From positions 28,053-92,052 of the forward strand of contig QZCP01000044.1 in NCBI GenBank assembly GCA_003956705.1: DNA of 64,000 nt. The letters are read 5' to 3'. This stretch comes from Brevipalpus yothersi (taxonomy: Eukaryota; Arthropoda; Arachnida; Trombidiformes; Tenuipalpidae). Every line of letters starts with the position of its first letter. Positions within the stretch are counted from its first letter, which is position 1. Under the pieces are notes generated by a model. It saw only the letters and a list, made by a program, of their open reading frames with translations, did not search any database and was not told the origin of the DNA. Both the position numbers and the translations under genes were made by a program. Positions 22,240 through 35,002 of the stretch are shown piece by piece.

Positions 22240-25000
22240 ATGATGGATATGAGATCACTATTTGCTGTTTATCTGGTTTTCATAACTAAAGTTTGTTTGG
22301 ATGGGTCTGAGACAGTGAAGTGGAATACCGACGATGGAGAAACGATACCAACAGTTGAGATTACTTTTGAAGGTGAAATTATGGAAATTCCACTTCGAGA
22401 AGCTCCTTTCTGTCGACTTTGGGAAACTCACCAATGTCTGTGTTTTATGCTACGAGAAAGTGACAATTCTCACAATTGGAGCTCAGCTTCATTCTCATAC
22501 TGTGATGATGGAGATATTCGAGGAAGCTTCCTGAACAGTACTGAATTTTTCGAGGTTAAAACTGTTCAAATTGGATCCTCACGTGAATACAATGTGACCA
22601 AGTATCCTCCGGGAGAAAATTATACGGAAGTTATAATTGATCATATTGATGATGGATATGATAATTCCAGTGATAATGGTTCACTCTACTACACTCCTTT
22701 TGCAGATGAAGAGCTCATGGATTACGAGACTGGCTTCATACCATGCTTTTTTGTGATCGATCCGGTAATACTGAAAGATCAACCAAACGGTACGATTGAC
22801 TTCTATCTGCAGGAAATGATCAATGGTGCCAATAAACTTCTTGGAGAATTCAATATACTAGCTTATTATAGAGGCTATTCAAAGGCTAGGGATAAAGACC
22901 TCTTAATAGGCACTATAAAGCAAGCAGATGATTTTATTATGAAGGGTCACCAATATTATCACAATGAAAACATTTCTACAGTAGTTATATTGTTTTCTCC
23001 GATATGCATAAGGGATAAGTGTGAGTATAATTCATTGCTTATATTCTCAGATCAAATCTTTCCCAAGTTTATCAGATGCTATTCTAACCTATCTGCTTCT
23101 ACCCAATGATAGATGGCTGTGTTGATGGTCGATCCAAGACTGATTCCATTTGCAATGCTTCAGTTGGAGCATTTGTCAGATACAGAAATAGAACCGAAAA
23201 ATTCTCAATGAGAATGGTAGGACAAACTCTCGCTCATGAGTTAGGGCACACACTGGGTTTGTGGCATTCCGAATTAACTGATTGTAAGGACCCTCCAAAA
23301 GGTAAAATTTACGTCATGAGCGAGACAACTAATAATTTGGCAGGTGATGTAATCTGGTCCGATTGTAGTAAGGACCAAATCAAAAAGATTAGGCCAGCAT
23401 ATTATTGCCTGAGAAAGAAAATCAAGCCTCTGAGACCATCATGTAAGAACGGTATTCTCGAAGATGGTGAACAATGTGAATGTGTCTCAGAGGCCTGTAG
23501 AAAATGTTGTAATAACGAGTGTCAACTGACTAGAGGCTCAAAATGCTCAAGTGGTCCATGCTGTAATAAAGAAACTTGTAAGCCACGAAGAAAGGATGAG
23601 AAGTACACATGCCGAAAAGCAAGAGACTTATGTGACATACCCGAAATGTGTAGCGGTAGGACACACAAGTGTCCACTCAACTATGTTGTGGCTGATGGGG
23701 CAGACTGTAAACAATGGCACAACGAAGAAAGGTACTGTTATAATGGCAAGTGCCCTGGTCGACGGGATGTTTGTTTGTGGCGTTCTCCTCCTGCTTATGG
23801 ATTGGATCTTGACCTGTGTTATGATTTGAATACGAACGATTCTCGCGTTGGATGTGGCCCTACCTTCACTGACCATAAGGATATTCCAAATTTTTTGTGC
23901 GAAGAGAAAGATAAGCTATGTGGCAAATTGTTTTGCCTAGTGTTGACCGATTGGTCTAACGAATATAAAAGAGCGCATTGTGAGTTTTCATTGATGAAAA
24001 ACCTCATAATCAGGATGTGTTTTTCAATGAAGAATTTAAATTCTTCTCAGATCAACAGAGGATCGATATTTCATGGTTGTGGGAAGTTAAAGATGGGAAA
24101 AAAACTCCCTGCTTCTATTTTGTTCTTGGAAGCAATACTCAAGGCTTACAAGAAGATCTTACATTCGTTCAGAATGGATCTATTTGTGGAACTGAAGATG
24201 ATCCAAAGATGTGTGTCAAGCAAAAGTGTGTACCCTTGCCTCCTGGATGCCCGAAAAATTGTTCTGGAAAACGCATTGCGCATCCCGAAACTGGGAGGTT
24301 GTATCCCAGTTACATCCTTCCCGATCCTGAGTGAGTTTATTTGAACCTCTACGAAAGACCCGTTGCGAAATTACGAAATTACGAAATATCTTGAAGTTTG
24401 ATGAGTGAACTTCTGAAGGTTCTGACAGAATTTCCTTCTACTTCGAGTATCCGTTCAATTAATGAGCTAGAAGAGAAGGGCTGAATATTGGTCCAATCTA
24501 TTCTGTATCGTGTGTGAATGTGCATCTATGTCAGATGTATATCTACTTGTAGCTGTTCTCCTTGTATCTTGACTACACACCACTCCAAGTCATAATCAAT
24601 TCCTACATGATTACCAACAGCCAACTATCCCAAGTTCCACATCAGTGGAATATCATACAACAATAATCGATTAATCAATTAATTCCTATCTCTTCTCAGT
24701 GCAGAACTTGAGGATGACGTTGAAACTCAACCTGATCTCAACTTTTTCCAATGGCTGTTGATTGTCTTTTCAATTTGTTGCATACTTTTTGCGATTGTTT
24801 TGGTCTATCGCAATGGCATGTCGAGAAGACATTCAGAAAAATCAAGTGAATCGGTCTCATTCAAGAGTTCTCCATCACGGGAACAGGTGGATTCAAGGGA
24901 TCTCAGTGGTAGTCCAAAAAACTTGAGAGTAGAATTCCGAAATACAAGGCATAAGAGCCCCAGGAAAAAAACGAGGCCACATAAAAAGGTCAAAGGTTGA
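22240..25000 (+). CDS. Gene H: ADAM-like metalloprotease-disintegrin
   Basis: Exons 22240-23020, 23113-23979, 24051-24330 and 24700-25000 give 742 codons. Two adjacent ATGs and a third (MRS) could start translation; the first is used. The zinc site HELGHTLGLWH lies at 23235-23267, with Met-turn YVMS. The disintegrin differs from other subfamilies (CKPRRKDEKYTC, CDIPEMC), and the cysteine-rich domain has a KQWHNEERYCYNGKCPGRRD segment shared only with J, L and O. Exon 4 has an acidic stalk (EDDVETQPD), a membrane helix and an Arg/Lys-rich tail. Intron 1 is short (92 nt), and a run-through frame crosses its donor. H is the founder type of the second gene in the G-H, I-J and K-L pairs. Confidence 0.88.
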
Positions 25001-25687
25001 ATTTCTTCAAGTCATAACCTGAAACTGCACTGTTATCGAAGAAATTTACATTTTTCACGCGTCCTGATATGGTTTATCAGAATCTTGCTGAGAATTTTTC
25101 TAATCTTACTGACTTCATTTACAATATTCCTCACACAATTCCATTTCCATTCGAACCATTATCAAATGAAGATTGCTCGATTATCCGAAATCTTGGAGGA
25201 ATCCATTTGTCAAACCCAGAATTCAATTTCCTGATAGAACTAGCATCCTCAATTTAGGCAGCACTATGTGGGAACTTTTCCCATATCTTTTAACCAAAAC
25301 TGGGAACAGCAGATATCTTTTGACAGAGTGACTTGCAAGTGTTGATTTGATGATTTCTCCATGAAAAACTTGGCGAGCATCGTAATCCATGTTACGGAAA
25401 ATTTTTTCTCAAAAAATTTCAAACTCAAAATACAGGATATCTCAAGGAAAGAACAAAGACTTAGATCAGAGATCAATAGTCATGTCTCACTAATCCAGAG
25501 CTATGAAGAAGATCATCACAATTGATGTAATCAAGATACATGATAGCAATCGTGCGGCTTCCAGATCAGCTCCTCATATTAACCACTATTCCATAAGTAT
25601 TCGGACCGAATGAAATCATTTCGTGAATCACAATGAAAGATGTGGAAGAAATGGAAACTTGAGAGTTGATTGAGAATAGAGTGAAGA
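25001..25687. other. 3' flank of gene H
   Basis: It matches the flank after pseudogene O (about 61200-61740) and the first part of that after gene L (to about 51970), so it is the ancestral H-type downstream sequence. No gene is called; a 62-codon frame at 25069 is not conserved. Confidence 0.6.
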
Positions 25688-26974
25688 TCAAAATTTATTG
25701 GCCTTATCTGTGAGAGGACCATTTCGACCTATTTCTCGAACTATCGACTTAACATCATTGAAAACTCGCTTGCACAGCTCATGTCCATCTCTTCTCAAAA
25801 TGGAATTAATCCTCCTGATTAATTGATTGATTGTTTTGGCTTGCCAGCCGTCTTCATATATTTTGTTGGAAAGATGGGACCAAAATATTTCAACTGGCCT
25901 GGCTTGTGGAACATTTGGTGGGTTATCTTCCTTCGGCACGAACTTGAGACTACTTTCCTCCATCCAAGTGACCACTTTTTTTGCATAATGAGCAGATGCT
26001 AAATCTGGCCAAAATATATAATCATCATCAGAATGATTCTCCTTAATAAATCCAGTGAGTATGGGCTTGATGCATTCATTCAGATAGTAATCAGCATTCA
26101 TGGAAACGGACTTCCGACGAATGATGAAGGGTCTTGAGCATCCTCTCTCTGAAATTGTTATCCATACAAGAACTTTTGTTGGATATTTTTTTCGAGTCTT
26201 ATATTCAACAGATGGAGTTGTCTCCTTGACATTATCAGTGTAAAATCCAGTATTGGCAGGATCGTCATCGTTTTTCAGGCCATGATATTTTTCATCATCC
26301 ATGACGACTGCGCAGTTGTTCACCAAGTGTCGACAATAAAGTCGAAGTGCTTTTTGTCAATGCAAGTCAAAAATAGATCTGTTCATATATTTGAAAGAAT
26401 TCTGGTAGATCTACTCTAGGACCATATTAGGCTCTTAGAAAAGAGTGTACGTCTCTCTCTCTCTGTATGTTCCTCTCTCGGTGTATAAGCGCCGCTGAAT
26501 AATTGAAAATACACACTTCTGCTCCGAAGCTGAAGCAATTCAGTTGTTAATATTTTTCAATGTTACGATTTTTATCGTGCAGTCGAATTTTTCTATCTCC
26601 TCCTCAGTATATTGTGGCCTCTTTCATCTTTTCCGATAGATTATACCCTCTCCCTGTGAGAATCGATGAGCACTTGTCAGTGAAATCTTGCATTCACGAG
26701 CAAACTTTCTGATACTCACTCCCTCCCGATTTTTGGCTCTCCTTCGGAGTTTCCGCTTGACCGGGGTCAATATAACACGTGGACGACCAGAACGTGGCTT
26801 ATCATGTAGTCCCCCACCCTCACTGATCCTCTTGATATTATCATATATCGTCGATCTCTTGAAACCAAAGGGCTTGAGATGATTCACTAGCCCAGACTGA
26901 GGCCAATCAGGATGCTGTGCAAGCAGTTTTTGGACACGAATTCGAAGATTTAACTCATTTTCCTTATCCATCAT
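25688..26974 (-). pseudogene. Broken Tc1/mariner-superfamily transposase
   Basis: On the minus strand, 26974-26624 encodes an N-terminal helix-turn-helix region, and 26326-25688 encodes the catalytic part in the same frame but separated by in-frame stops (TGA at about 26624 and again near 26358). Visible catalytic landmarks are VVMDDEKYHG (first Asp), FWPDLASAHYAKK (second Asp) and ARPVEIFW (Glu), with 37 residues between the last two by my count, a DD37E-like spacing. The enzyme would cut and paste its element, but this copy is dead. I found no convincing terminal inverted repeats. It interrupts the array between H and I. Confidence 0.85.
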
Positions 26975-27107
26975 TCACAGATCAAACATGTGATTTTGAT
27001 AAACAATTCAATAGATGTGCCATCTCTTATCAAGAGAATTTAACCTTTTTTCACCTCTTCAATCGGTTTACTAGCTCTCTCAAAGCTGTCCGGATACTCA
27101 TGGAACA

Positions 27108-27404
27108 GTGGTTAATAATATTTTGAGCTACAGAAAAATTCATCAGCCTGAATCTGATTTGGAGGCTGCATTAGAGTTCAAAAATTATCTTGCTTCGAAA
27201 TTGGTTCCATGGGAAACTCATCCTGACCCTCTTCTTTTCTGGACAAATAATTTTTCTTGTCATTCTGAGCTCTCGAAATTAGCACTGATATATCTCATAG
27301 TCCGAACAACATCTGTACCTCCAGAGCGTGTGCTCTTGGAGGCTAGGGATATACTGAAAAAAAACGTTCCTCTCTCTCGCCGAGAAGAGTTTAGCAACTA
27401 TTGA
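27108..27404 (+). pseudogene. hAT transposase C-terminal dimerisation domain fragment
   Basis: The 98 codons resemble the C-terminal hAT dimerisation region: HPDPLLFW, then SKLALIYLIVRTTSVPPERV and a following LKKNVPLSRREE. The usual S at SxxRVF is conserved only as PPERV. The catalytic N-terminal part is absent from the window. It is a truncated relic. Confidence 0.75.
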
Positions 27405-29433
27405 TCCTTTCCTGTGTCTCTGCCGATCTAATTTCTAGTTTTTGATGATTTTTAATCCTCAAACCTTTTTCATTGTACTATATACAATTTTTTGCCCAAA
27501 AAAATTCTGTTCCATTATTCTAAAGTTTCAAAAGCACCGATTGCATATTGATGGTTCGAGCGAACGATTGTTTCCCAACCATCGCGTGCCTCTAGCCCTG
27601 GATCGGATTCATCCGAAATCTATTTCATCTCATCTATATTTTGATTAGAAACACGATGGTGCTATTTTTAACCTCATGGAACGTTTTGTTGTTGAGATAT
27701 TGGTGCTAACGTTCTGAAGACTTATAACGCCGGAAAAAAATCTGAAACTGATCTTATGACCCTAAAACTTAGTTTTTATGAGAGCAAATGTTTCAATAAA
27801 CATGTTGATATCAAAAACGACAAGATAAAATCATGAACCAATCGCGCAACTGAGATGAACTACATTTCTGATCAAAAATGTCATATCCCGGATAATCGCT
27901 CTGAACACATTATGAAAATGACATAGTGAATTTTCCATCTCATGATAGAAGTTGTGAGCAAGTTTCAACCTGCTAGGAGTGAGCGTTTTTTAGAGATGAG
28001 CAATTCGTTTCCCAATATTGTTATGAATAGGTAGCAAAAGATCCAAGCATCGATTTGAGCATCTTCGGCTAATCTACACGCTCCTCACTATGATCTATGT
28101 TGATATTCATATCTATCATACTCTGATAAGTGTATTGTCCTATAATGTAAGTGGAGAAAGGCTCGAAGCCAGAAAAAGGGAGCTATTTGAGCGAGCTTGC
28201 TCAAGTCACTTGTAGATATCACACGTGGGCAGACAGTTTTTCAAGGAGCGAGGCACTGCTCACAGGTTCTTGATCAGTTTCATCCTGATTGTGATTGAGT
28301 AGAGCTGATTTCCATTCAGCATCAATATTATGGATCACAATAATCTCAACAGAAACTCCAATGAACCTGCCAATCAATCACTCTTCAAGTGCAGAAAATG
28401 ATGATTTACCATCTTATGATGCCATGAATAGGGATGGGGTAACAGTGTGAGATGAGCCACAAGCCTCAGCCTGTACACAGGCCATGCCTCAAATTAAAAT
28501 GGAGCCATTAAAGCCCAGAGGTAGCCATATCCATGGGTCCGGAAGAAAATGGCATCGACTTTGGTTCCATCGTCGTTGGAACATCCCAAACCAAATTAGA
28601 CAGTAGCCAGTCAACCAAGGAACCATCGTATTCTCTGAGCTTGATCATATGACGACTGATACATTGCTTCTTTTCAGTAATGATATACACCTTCGAGGCA
28701 ACTGGTATGGCCATCCCAGTAATATTTGAACATTCGTAATTTTTTCCCTGCTTCCAATGAATCTTATCATTCCATAACCAGAAAACCTTGCAATGTTTCC
28801 GTGAATAGAGACTCATTGTCATTGCCCAGTTAGATTCACCTAGTCAGCACAACGCGGGTTGGACTTTGCCCACCACCAACACATGAGGGATCCGATTCAA
28901 TCATGGGCGAAGATTCGAAACTGAGCACAGCACGAGTGTAGCTCAGAATTTGAATAATTATAGAAAAATCGAGCGAGCATCATCCAGCCTAATGACGGGA
29001 CCTCAGCTCATATCCGGTGAACATCATCCTATCGATGATGATGCAACCAGCAACACTCATTCTTCGAACATCTCATCCTCTGAGGTATCAGGGCTTGGGA
29101 TGAGTTGCTGGCGCTCAATTCGCACAGCCTAATCTCTGAGATGAGCTCCAGGCTCTGCTGAATCATCTTCATATCCGCCAAAGAGATACCAGATAGCAGC
29201 TGCTACATGAGCACAGCATTCCAAAGTTCACGAGCCAGATAAACAGAAGGAGTAATGCTGTACAATTGGATCCACACCCTGCAAGCTTGCATCTATCAAG
29301 ATGAAACATCTATATGTTTTTGTGGATCGATATCTCGAGTGGAAGCGCATGCCGAAAAGTCTCTTCTCCAGGATTAATGCCATATTTCTCTGGCTTGAGT
29401 CGATTGAACTGCAAGCGAATCTTTGGATGGAGC
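27405..29433. other. Unassigned transposon-island sequence
   Basis: No gene can be supported in these 2 kb. A minus-strand frame at 28508-28822 (104 codons) and a plus-strand frame at 28950-29132 show no domain I recognise. Given both flanks, this is probably eroded mobile DNA. Confidence 0.4.
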
Positions 29434-29435
29434 TA

Positions 29436-30666
29436 TACAGGGTATTTCAGAGTGATATGACGAGTTTGAAACGGTTATATCTCGAGAACCCTTCAGAGGA
29501 TTTTGATATTTTTTCGATACCCTAGAGTAAAAATGTGCTATAACTTTCAAAGGAGTCCGATAAACTTTCAGGATAGATAACAGGGTCCGAAGTGGAAATT
29601 TAGGATATCTTGGCTGGTGGGTAGAATTTCGACAAAGTGATGACATTTTTGGAATTCTCATAAAAAACTACATCTCATGAAGTTGGTACGAGATCGATAA
29701 AATAAGAGATGAGAGAGCTGAAGCTCAACATTTCGGCTCATCTATGGTGATGTTGGACAGAAAAACTGCTGTTTTGACAACTCAAAATGACTACTCCTCA
29801 GTGATCAACCTGATACTCATCATTCTGATGAAAAACTGACAGTAGAACTCGCAGGATAGGCGATTCCTCCCTCTCAGCCAGTATTCATTTGTTCATGATC
29901 TCCAACCTCTCATGAAACCCTGACTCAGTGGTTTTTCGAGTGAGCATTCAATTCACATGAACTGATAGGATGTTTTCTCAATCAAATTCCTCCTTCTAAT
30001 GATCCCGAATTCATTGACTTCTCTGATAAGGAGTAGATCATGGATGAGAAAATCATGCTCAAGTAAGTGGTTTCTAAGCCTCAAAAAAGCCTGAAGAGGT
30101 TACTGAGAGGTTCAATTATTTGAGTTGAGTAGGTTGAGTTCTTTTTCCTTCACGAGACTGTGCATAGAATCCCAGAACCCAATTTGCGCTCAAGCAGTCT
30201 GATAGGAGAAAAAATAAAATTATCATTTCCAGGAATTTCAGACATGATAAGGGATTCTCAGGCCGGAATAAGTCTGACCCCCGATTTTGAAGCTATTTCC
30301 ATCTCTCAAAAGGTGTTGAGAAGCCCTCAAGTTTGGTTGATAGTGATTGAGTTTGATCTCTTGATCTCTTGCTCCCTTATCTCTTATTTTATCGATCTTG
30401 TACCAACTTCATAAGATGTAGTTTTTTATGAGAATTCAAAAAATGTTATCACTTTATCAAAATTCTACCCACCAGCCAAGATATGCTAAATTTTCACTTT
30501 GAACCCTGTTATCTATCCTAAAAATTTATCGGACTCCTTTGAGAATTATGGCAAACAAAATTTACACATTTTTACTCTACGGCATCGAAAAAATATCAAA
30601 ATCATCTGAAGGGTTCTCGAGATATAACCGTTTCAAACTCGTCATATTACTCTGAAACACCCTGTA
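29436..30666. mobile_element. Non-autonomous DNA element with long terminal inverted repeats
   Basis: About 29436-29710 is the imperfect reverse complement of about 30390-30666. Both ends carry TACAGGGTRTTTCAGAG pointing outwards and are flanked by TA, consistent with a TA target-site duplication. The element is about 1.23 kb, with about 275-nt arms and about 680 nt of centre. No transposase frame is present inside; short frames at 29301 and 30160 are unrecognised. It was probably mobilised in trans by a TA-targeting transposase. Confidence 0.78.
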
Positions 30667-30694
30667 TATTTTCATTTCTCATGTATCTCACATA

Positions 30695-31974
30695 TCAGGG
30701 AGCTAATCTCAGGAAATATGATCCCATACCATAAATGTATATATCATCAGGGTCTAGCCTCGGAAACAGCTGCTCTGTAAATGGATCATAATTGCGAAAA
30801 TAAGGGAGCTGCCTTTTGAAGGAGTGATCGACTGCAATTCGGAGTAGTGAATTGGGATAATGTCTGCACAATTTGTAGTGCTCAAGAATTTTATCCTCAT
30901 TACCTGTGTTAGAATAAAGTCTTTGATTATGCATAACCACTAATTTTACGCATATGGAGATGTAATCTCCATAATTTTTGGGGAGGCTCTTGTTATACCA
31001 GTTATCTGATATGACTTTGAAATCTTGAATGTTAGCAAAAACTTTCTCAATAACCCAGTGGCTCAAAGTCACTTTTCTGTTCTCATTAGCCTGTAGCCAT
31101 GTGAGCTCAGCTATACCGGAGACTGATACTAGTATTCTGACATTAGATCCTAATTCTCTTGCCTGTGTTACAACGTTTCTGTAACCTCTGTCTACTAACA
31201 ATACATCATTCCTCTGGGAATGCTCCCTATATCATCTTTGCCCTGAGCATATTGCTGAGGATATCTGCATCGTTATTGACAGCAGCATTTGTAGTGTGCA
31301 AATCTAAGATATATCCATTTGGCTAAACCAGAAGCATGGGTTCCACTCGATTTCGAATCTTCTGCACTGACCTACTTCTTGCTTGATGAGCGGAGCTAGA
31401 GCTAGCTTCGTGATATGTGTACTCCCGTCAGCAATTACTATGAGACTCCGAAGTATATTATTCCTATCGGTGAGTAGAACTTCATTGGCAATGAGGGAGC
31501 TTCGTTCAAGGCCGAACTCTCTAGTGCCTAAATTATTATTGAAAGGTTCCTCATGAAGGCGTGCTTCGTCACCTTATTCCAACGTCTAATTATTGAATCA
31601 GATACATCAAAAAGACTAGCGATTTTCCCATCTGTGAAATCATGCCTGAATTTGAGCAAAAAAATGAGAAGTTCGAGTTGCGCCTTCCTATTCGATAGAG
31701 ATGGGAGCTGGCTCATGAGGTGCTGGGAATCTACTGTGGAAAGCTTGGTCCGGAGCTTGTAATATTTATCATTACCTGGCACCAATTCTGTAACTTGGAG
31801 CTTCATTTGACCTACCTTAAGCTCTATCAAAGTTCTATTTATGTAATGACTCTCCTCCAGAGAGATTTCTCGATATGCCTGGAGTGTAGCATACTCTTCG
31901 ATAGTATCTGGATGACTTCTACAGCATGCAGCCCCAGGAGGGATTAATAATTTGTGATGAATGATGGCATTCAC
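30695..31974 (-). pseudogene. Broken PIF/Harbinger- or IS5-like (DDE_Tnp_4 type) transposase
   Basis: Two minus-strand pieces lie in different frames. 31974-31528 carries the helix-turn-helix typical of this group (LLKFRHDFTDGKIASLFDVS, then RRWNKVTKHAF). 31201-30695 carries the C-terminal part of the DDE fold (LVDRGYRNV, then HWVIEKVFANIQDFKVIS). The region between contains further catalytic-domain sequence broken by frameshifts. It starts immediately beyond the right arm of the 1.2-kb inverted-repeat element. It is a dead copy; the family assignment rests on motif pattern only. Confidence 0.72.
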
Positions 31975-32202
31975 TCACATACTCTTGCTCACTACACGAG
32001 AATATCTCATTTGTCCACAACCGAAAAGACATCTTCCCCTTGAGAAAGTTATTGCAGGAATATTGTTATCTTGCTGTCATGGTGGTGGTCTTCGCTCTTG
32101 AGGCTTATACTTTGGAGCGACCATCTGAGATCTGGTTCTCCCAGCCTGGGAATGACTGTTTTGAATAGAACGAAAAAACACTCCCTCCTAGCACGTTGAA
32201 TC

Positions 32203-32463
32203 TTGAAACTCGGAACAATCTTCAAGATATTTGGAATTCCTCTCCTACGATTCTGGGGTAAACACCTATTATCAACTGGTATGTTGATAAGCTCAGATAT
32301 TCTAGCAGACAGAAATATCAAAGGATCTCTTGAACAACGAGTTGAAGTAGGTGGGAAATCAGCAGCCAGAGAGGGTCTGAATAAGTTCTCTAGCTTGATT
32401 GACCAAGCAGTGACTGGGAATGGGAGGGTATATGAGTCAAATCCTACGAGAAAAAGTGAATAG
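32203..32463 (+). CDS. Small Polinton/Maverick virion-associated protein-like frame
   Basis: This 86-codon frame has a hydrophobic start and then a Gly/Arg/Ser-rich region (KHLLSTGMLISSDILADRN, VGGKSAAREGLNK). It resembles small basic proteins often encoded just upstream of the capsid gene in Polinton-like elements. It is on the same strand as, and about 50 nt upstream of, the capsid relic at 32514, which supports the assignment. The frame is open, but the element around it is broken. Function in the virus-like particle is inferred, not shown; a chance frame is possible, since a longer minus-strand frame overlaps it. Confidence 0.5.
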   Translation: MKLGTIFKIFGIPLLRFWGKHLLSTGMLISSDILADRNIKGSLEQRVEVGGKSAAREGLNKFSSLIDQAVTGNGRVYESNPTRKSE

Positions 32464-32513
32464 AAAGAAGATGGCGAAGAAGAGGAAGAGAAAGTTAGAT
32501 ATCTTCGCTTAGA

Positions 32514-33757
32514 ATGGAGCATCTACAACATCAATCCGCACCAGCAACTAAAACTGAGCTAGAATCATTCAGTGCTGCAATTGTCTCCTATTATGAGGTT
32601 ATATTCTGTCCATCAGCAACGTTAGATGATTCCACCACGTATGACTTCAATATTCCGCCATCAAATGATTATACAGACCTATCAAAAAACATTATCCATG
32701 TTGTTGGAAGAGTCGAAAAAGGTGGAGCTGCCTTAACATCAGCTGATACGGCCTCACTATACATGTATACTGGCTTCGGTAGTTCTCTCTTCGAACAGGT
32801 GGTGTTCTATCTCGATGGAGTTAATATCGCTCCCTCAAATAATTCACATCATTTCAATGCTTTCTTGAAGATTTCCTATTCAAACATTCCATCAGCAGTT
32901 GAACATGGAAGCTTGATCATAGAGAATGTTGAGATTTCATCGGATATAGCAAAAAAGAAAATCGATCTATCCTCCCTTCATGTGCCTATCTTGAAATAGA
33001 ATACTCTACTGATTAGTGGTATTCCTATAGTAATACGATAATATGAAATCCTCTGTATCTTGGAATGGTTGGAGGTAGTAAAGACAATTCATTCGATATC
33101 ACAGATACTTCTACCCTTTTGCAAAGAGCAAAGCTTCATTCAGATGTACAAGTAGCAATTGATGGAGAATTGAAAAAGGGTCCATGTTGTTATCTCACAA
33201 CACGTAATGAGTTGAGGAATTTTTTAATCAACTCTGGTCAATCAGTTGCAAGGTTTGAGAATCTTTTCAGTGGTGTTCTTCCTCGTCCAATAGTTTTTGG
33301 TTTCTCGAAGCCGGATAGTTTCAGTGGGGATGCAGAAAACGATCCATTTTGTTTCTTGGACTTAACTCTCTAAATTGACAATATAGTCACATATGTTGAT
33401 GGTGTACAAGTCCCTACTATTCTATACACTCCTGATTCCAGCTCTGCTAAGTATATGAGAAAATTTGTTTCTTTATTCAGATTTTCGAACCAGCCCCAAG
33501 TTCACCCCGAGATTCAAGCAAGTTATGCAAAATATACTAATGGTCACACCTTATTCTGCTTTGATTATAGCCCTGATTCATCCATGGGAGCTGAAACTGG
33601 AACACTGGGCTTAGTTGAGAGGAGAACAATTAGGATGGAACTCAGAAGACTATGGTCGAAACTACCCGATCAAACTTGCAGAGATGAAGCCATTTTCCCC
33701 ATTCCTGCTATCTTGGTGATGAGCAATCATATCGAGATAAAAAGTCGTACCATTTGA
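32514..33757 (+). pseudogene. Broken Polinton/Maverick capsid-like gene (F54H12.2-type family)
   Basis: Three frames (32514-32999, 33065-33373 and 33455-33757) together resemble the F54H12.2-like protein of Polinton/Maverick elements, a jelly-roll capsid-related family common in animal genomes. Landmarks are GFGSSLFEQVVFYLDG, then NLFSGVLPRPIVFGF, then TLFCFDYSPDSS. A frameshift and spacer separate the first two pieces, and an in-frame TAA at 33371 separates the second and third, so no intact protein is encoded. Polymerase B, integrase, ATPase and protease genes of a full element are not seen nearby, so this is a truncated relic. Confidence 0.75.
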
Positions 33758-34590
33758 ATTTTCATCAGGAACGTGATAAGAGAATTTCCTAGTGTATTCA
33801 AAGGATGAAAAGATGGTTAAAAGTTATTATTTTCTGGGAGAACCAGATTTAAAACCAAGGTTGATACTGTTGATACTATGCAAGCAACAGGTTATAGAGT
33901 ATAAATACCCCCTCTTGGCGATGGGAGTCCTCAGCTCACTACAGAACAAGCAAATGAATCTAGAAGGTGAGTACATTCATGGCTCTATGATAATATTAGA
34001 TAATATAATTAACATTCCTAACAGAGTCATAAAGACTCACTTCATTGTGGAAATCGCATTTGGTGGGATTAAGCAGCCACTCAGGATAGCTGCTGAGCTT
34101 TTGAACCACTCGAGTATCAAAGGCTTCTTGACACAGCTCGAGATACTCTGCCCAATCATCTAAAAATACTATCCAAGAGTTGTTGCTGATCGAGTCCACG
34201 AAGAGGAGATTTGCCACCAAATGCTGAGCAGGGTGAGATGAGAGAATAAACTCTTTCCTCTCATCCAAGCAGAGGGTCTCATCAGAGTTGGGAGATCATT
34301 CAGGGTCTATCACCCCCGAGAGCAACTCATAAGACCATTGGTGGATACTGAACCCTACTATCTCGCCACAGGCAAGAAGGGTCCTAAGCTTGTTGACTCC
34401 TACAAAGTAAGGTCCGAGGAGATGAAACTGATGAAAATCAAAATTCCATCGCAAACCTAGTTTTCTATCATACATCGTATAAGTTGTTCAGTATTTCTTC
34501 CCACATTCCATTGTTCTTACGAATCTATCAAGTTGGTCAGTGATGCGAGGAGTGTAGAATTGAGGTGTGTATATTTTCCCTGCTATTCCA
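33758..34590. other. Unassigned end of the transposon island
   Basis: Overlapping frames (33792-34163 plus, 33996-34268 minus) and an open plus-strand stretch at about 34262-34459 have no recognised domain. They could be further Polinton remnants. At about 34590 the sequence returns to the duplicated upstream block shared with gene F. Confidence 0.4.
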
Positions 34591-34845
34591 CCATTATGAG
34601 CTTTTTAATTACAAAAATATCGATTCCTCATTTGCCTGAATCTATCGAGATCAGCATTTGTGGAAACATAAAGGTGTATTCCTTCTGCCATTTCTTCCTC
34701 TTCTTCAATTCGCTATCAGAAAAATTCTCCTTGTAATCGACTTAAAAACATGCATTTCTAGCACTATTATCAGAAGTTCGGTTGAAATATCCAAACCACT
34801 GAGCACCAGATGATGTTCAGGATTTGAATTTTCATAAACAAATTG

Positions 34846-34857
34846 AATAATCCTGGT
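34846..34857 (+). promoter_or_regulatory. Conserved upstream motif of gene I
   Basis: AATAATCCTGGT lies 157 nt before the ATG of gene I. Confidence 0.5.
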
Positions 34858-35002
34858 TGTGGGGTAAAAAGCTATTGATGGATATACTTGTTGGCTAGGA
34901 ATGAAATAGAATGACCATTGAATGATATTATTAAATGTTCTAACAATTTATAGAGGTTCCGAATCTAGCTGAGGAAAATTTATTGATGATTCACTCGTGG
35001 AT

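Noticed and set aside
32049..32522. 157-codon minus-strand frame opposite the Polinton region
   Set aside because: No recognisable domain; the plus-strand frames match Polinton virion genes in order and spacing.
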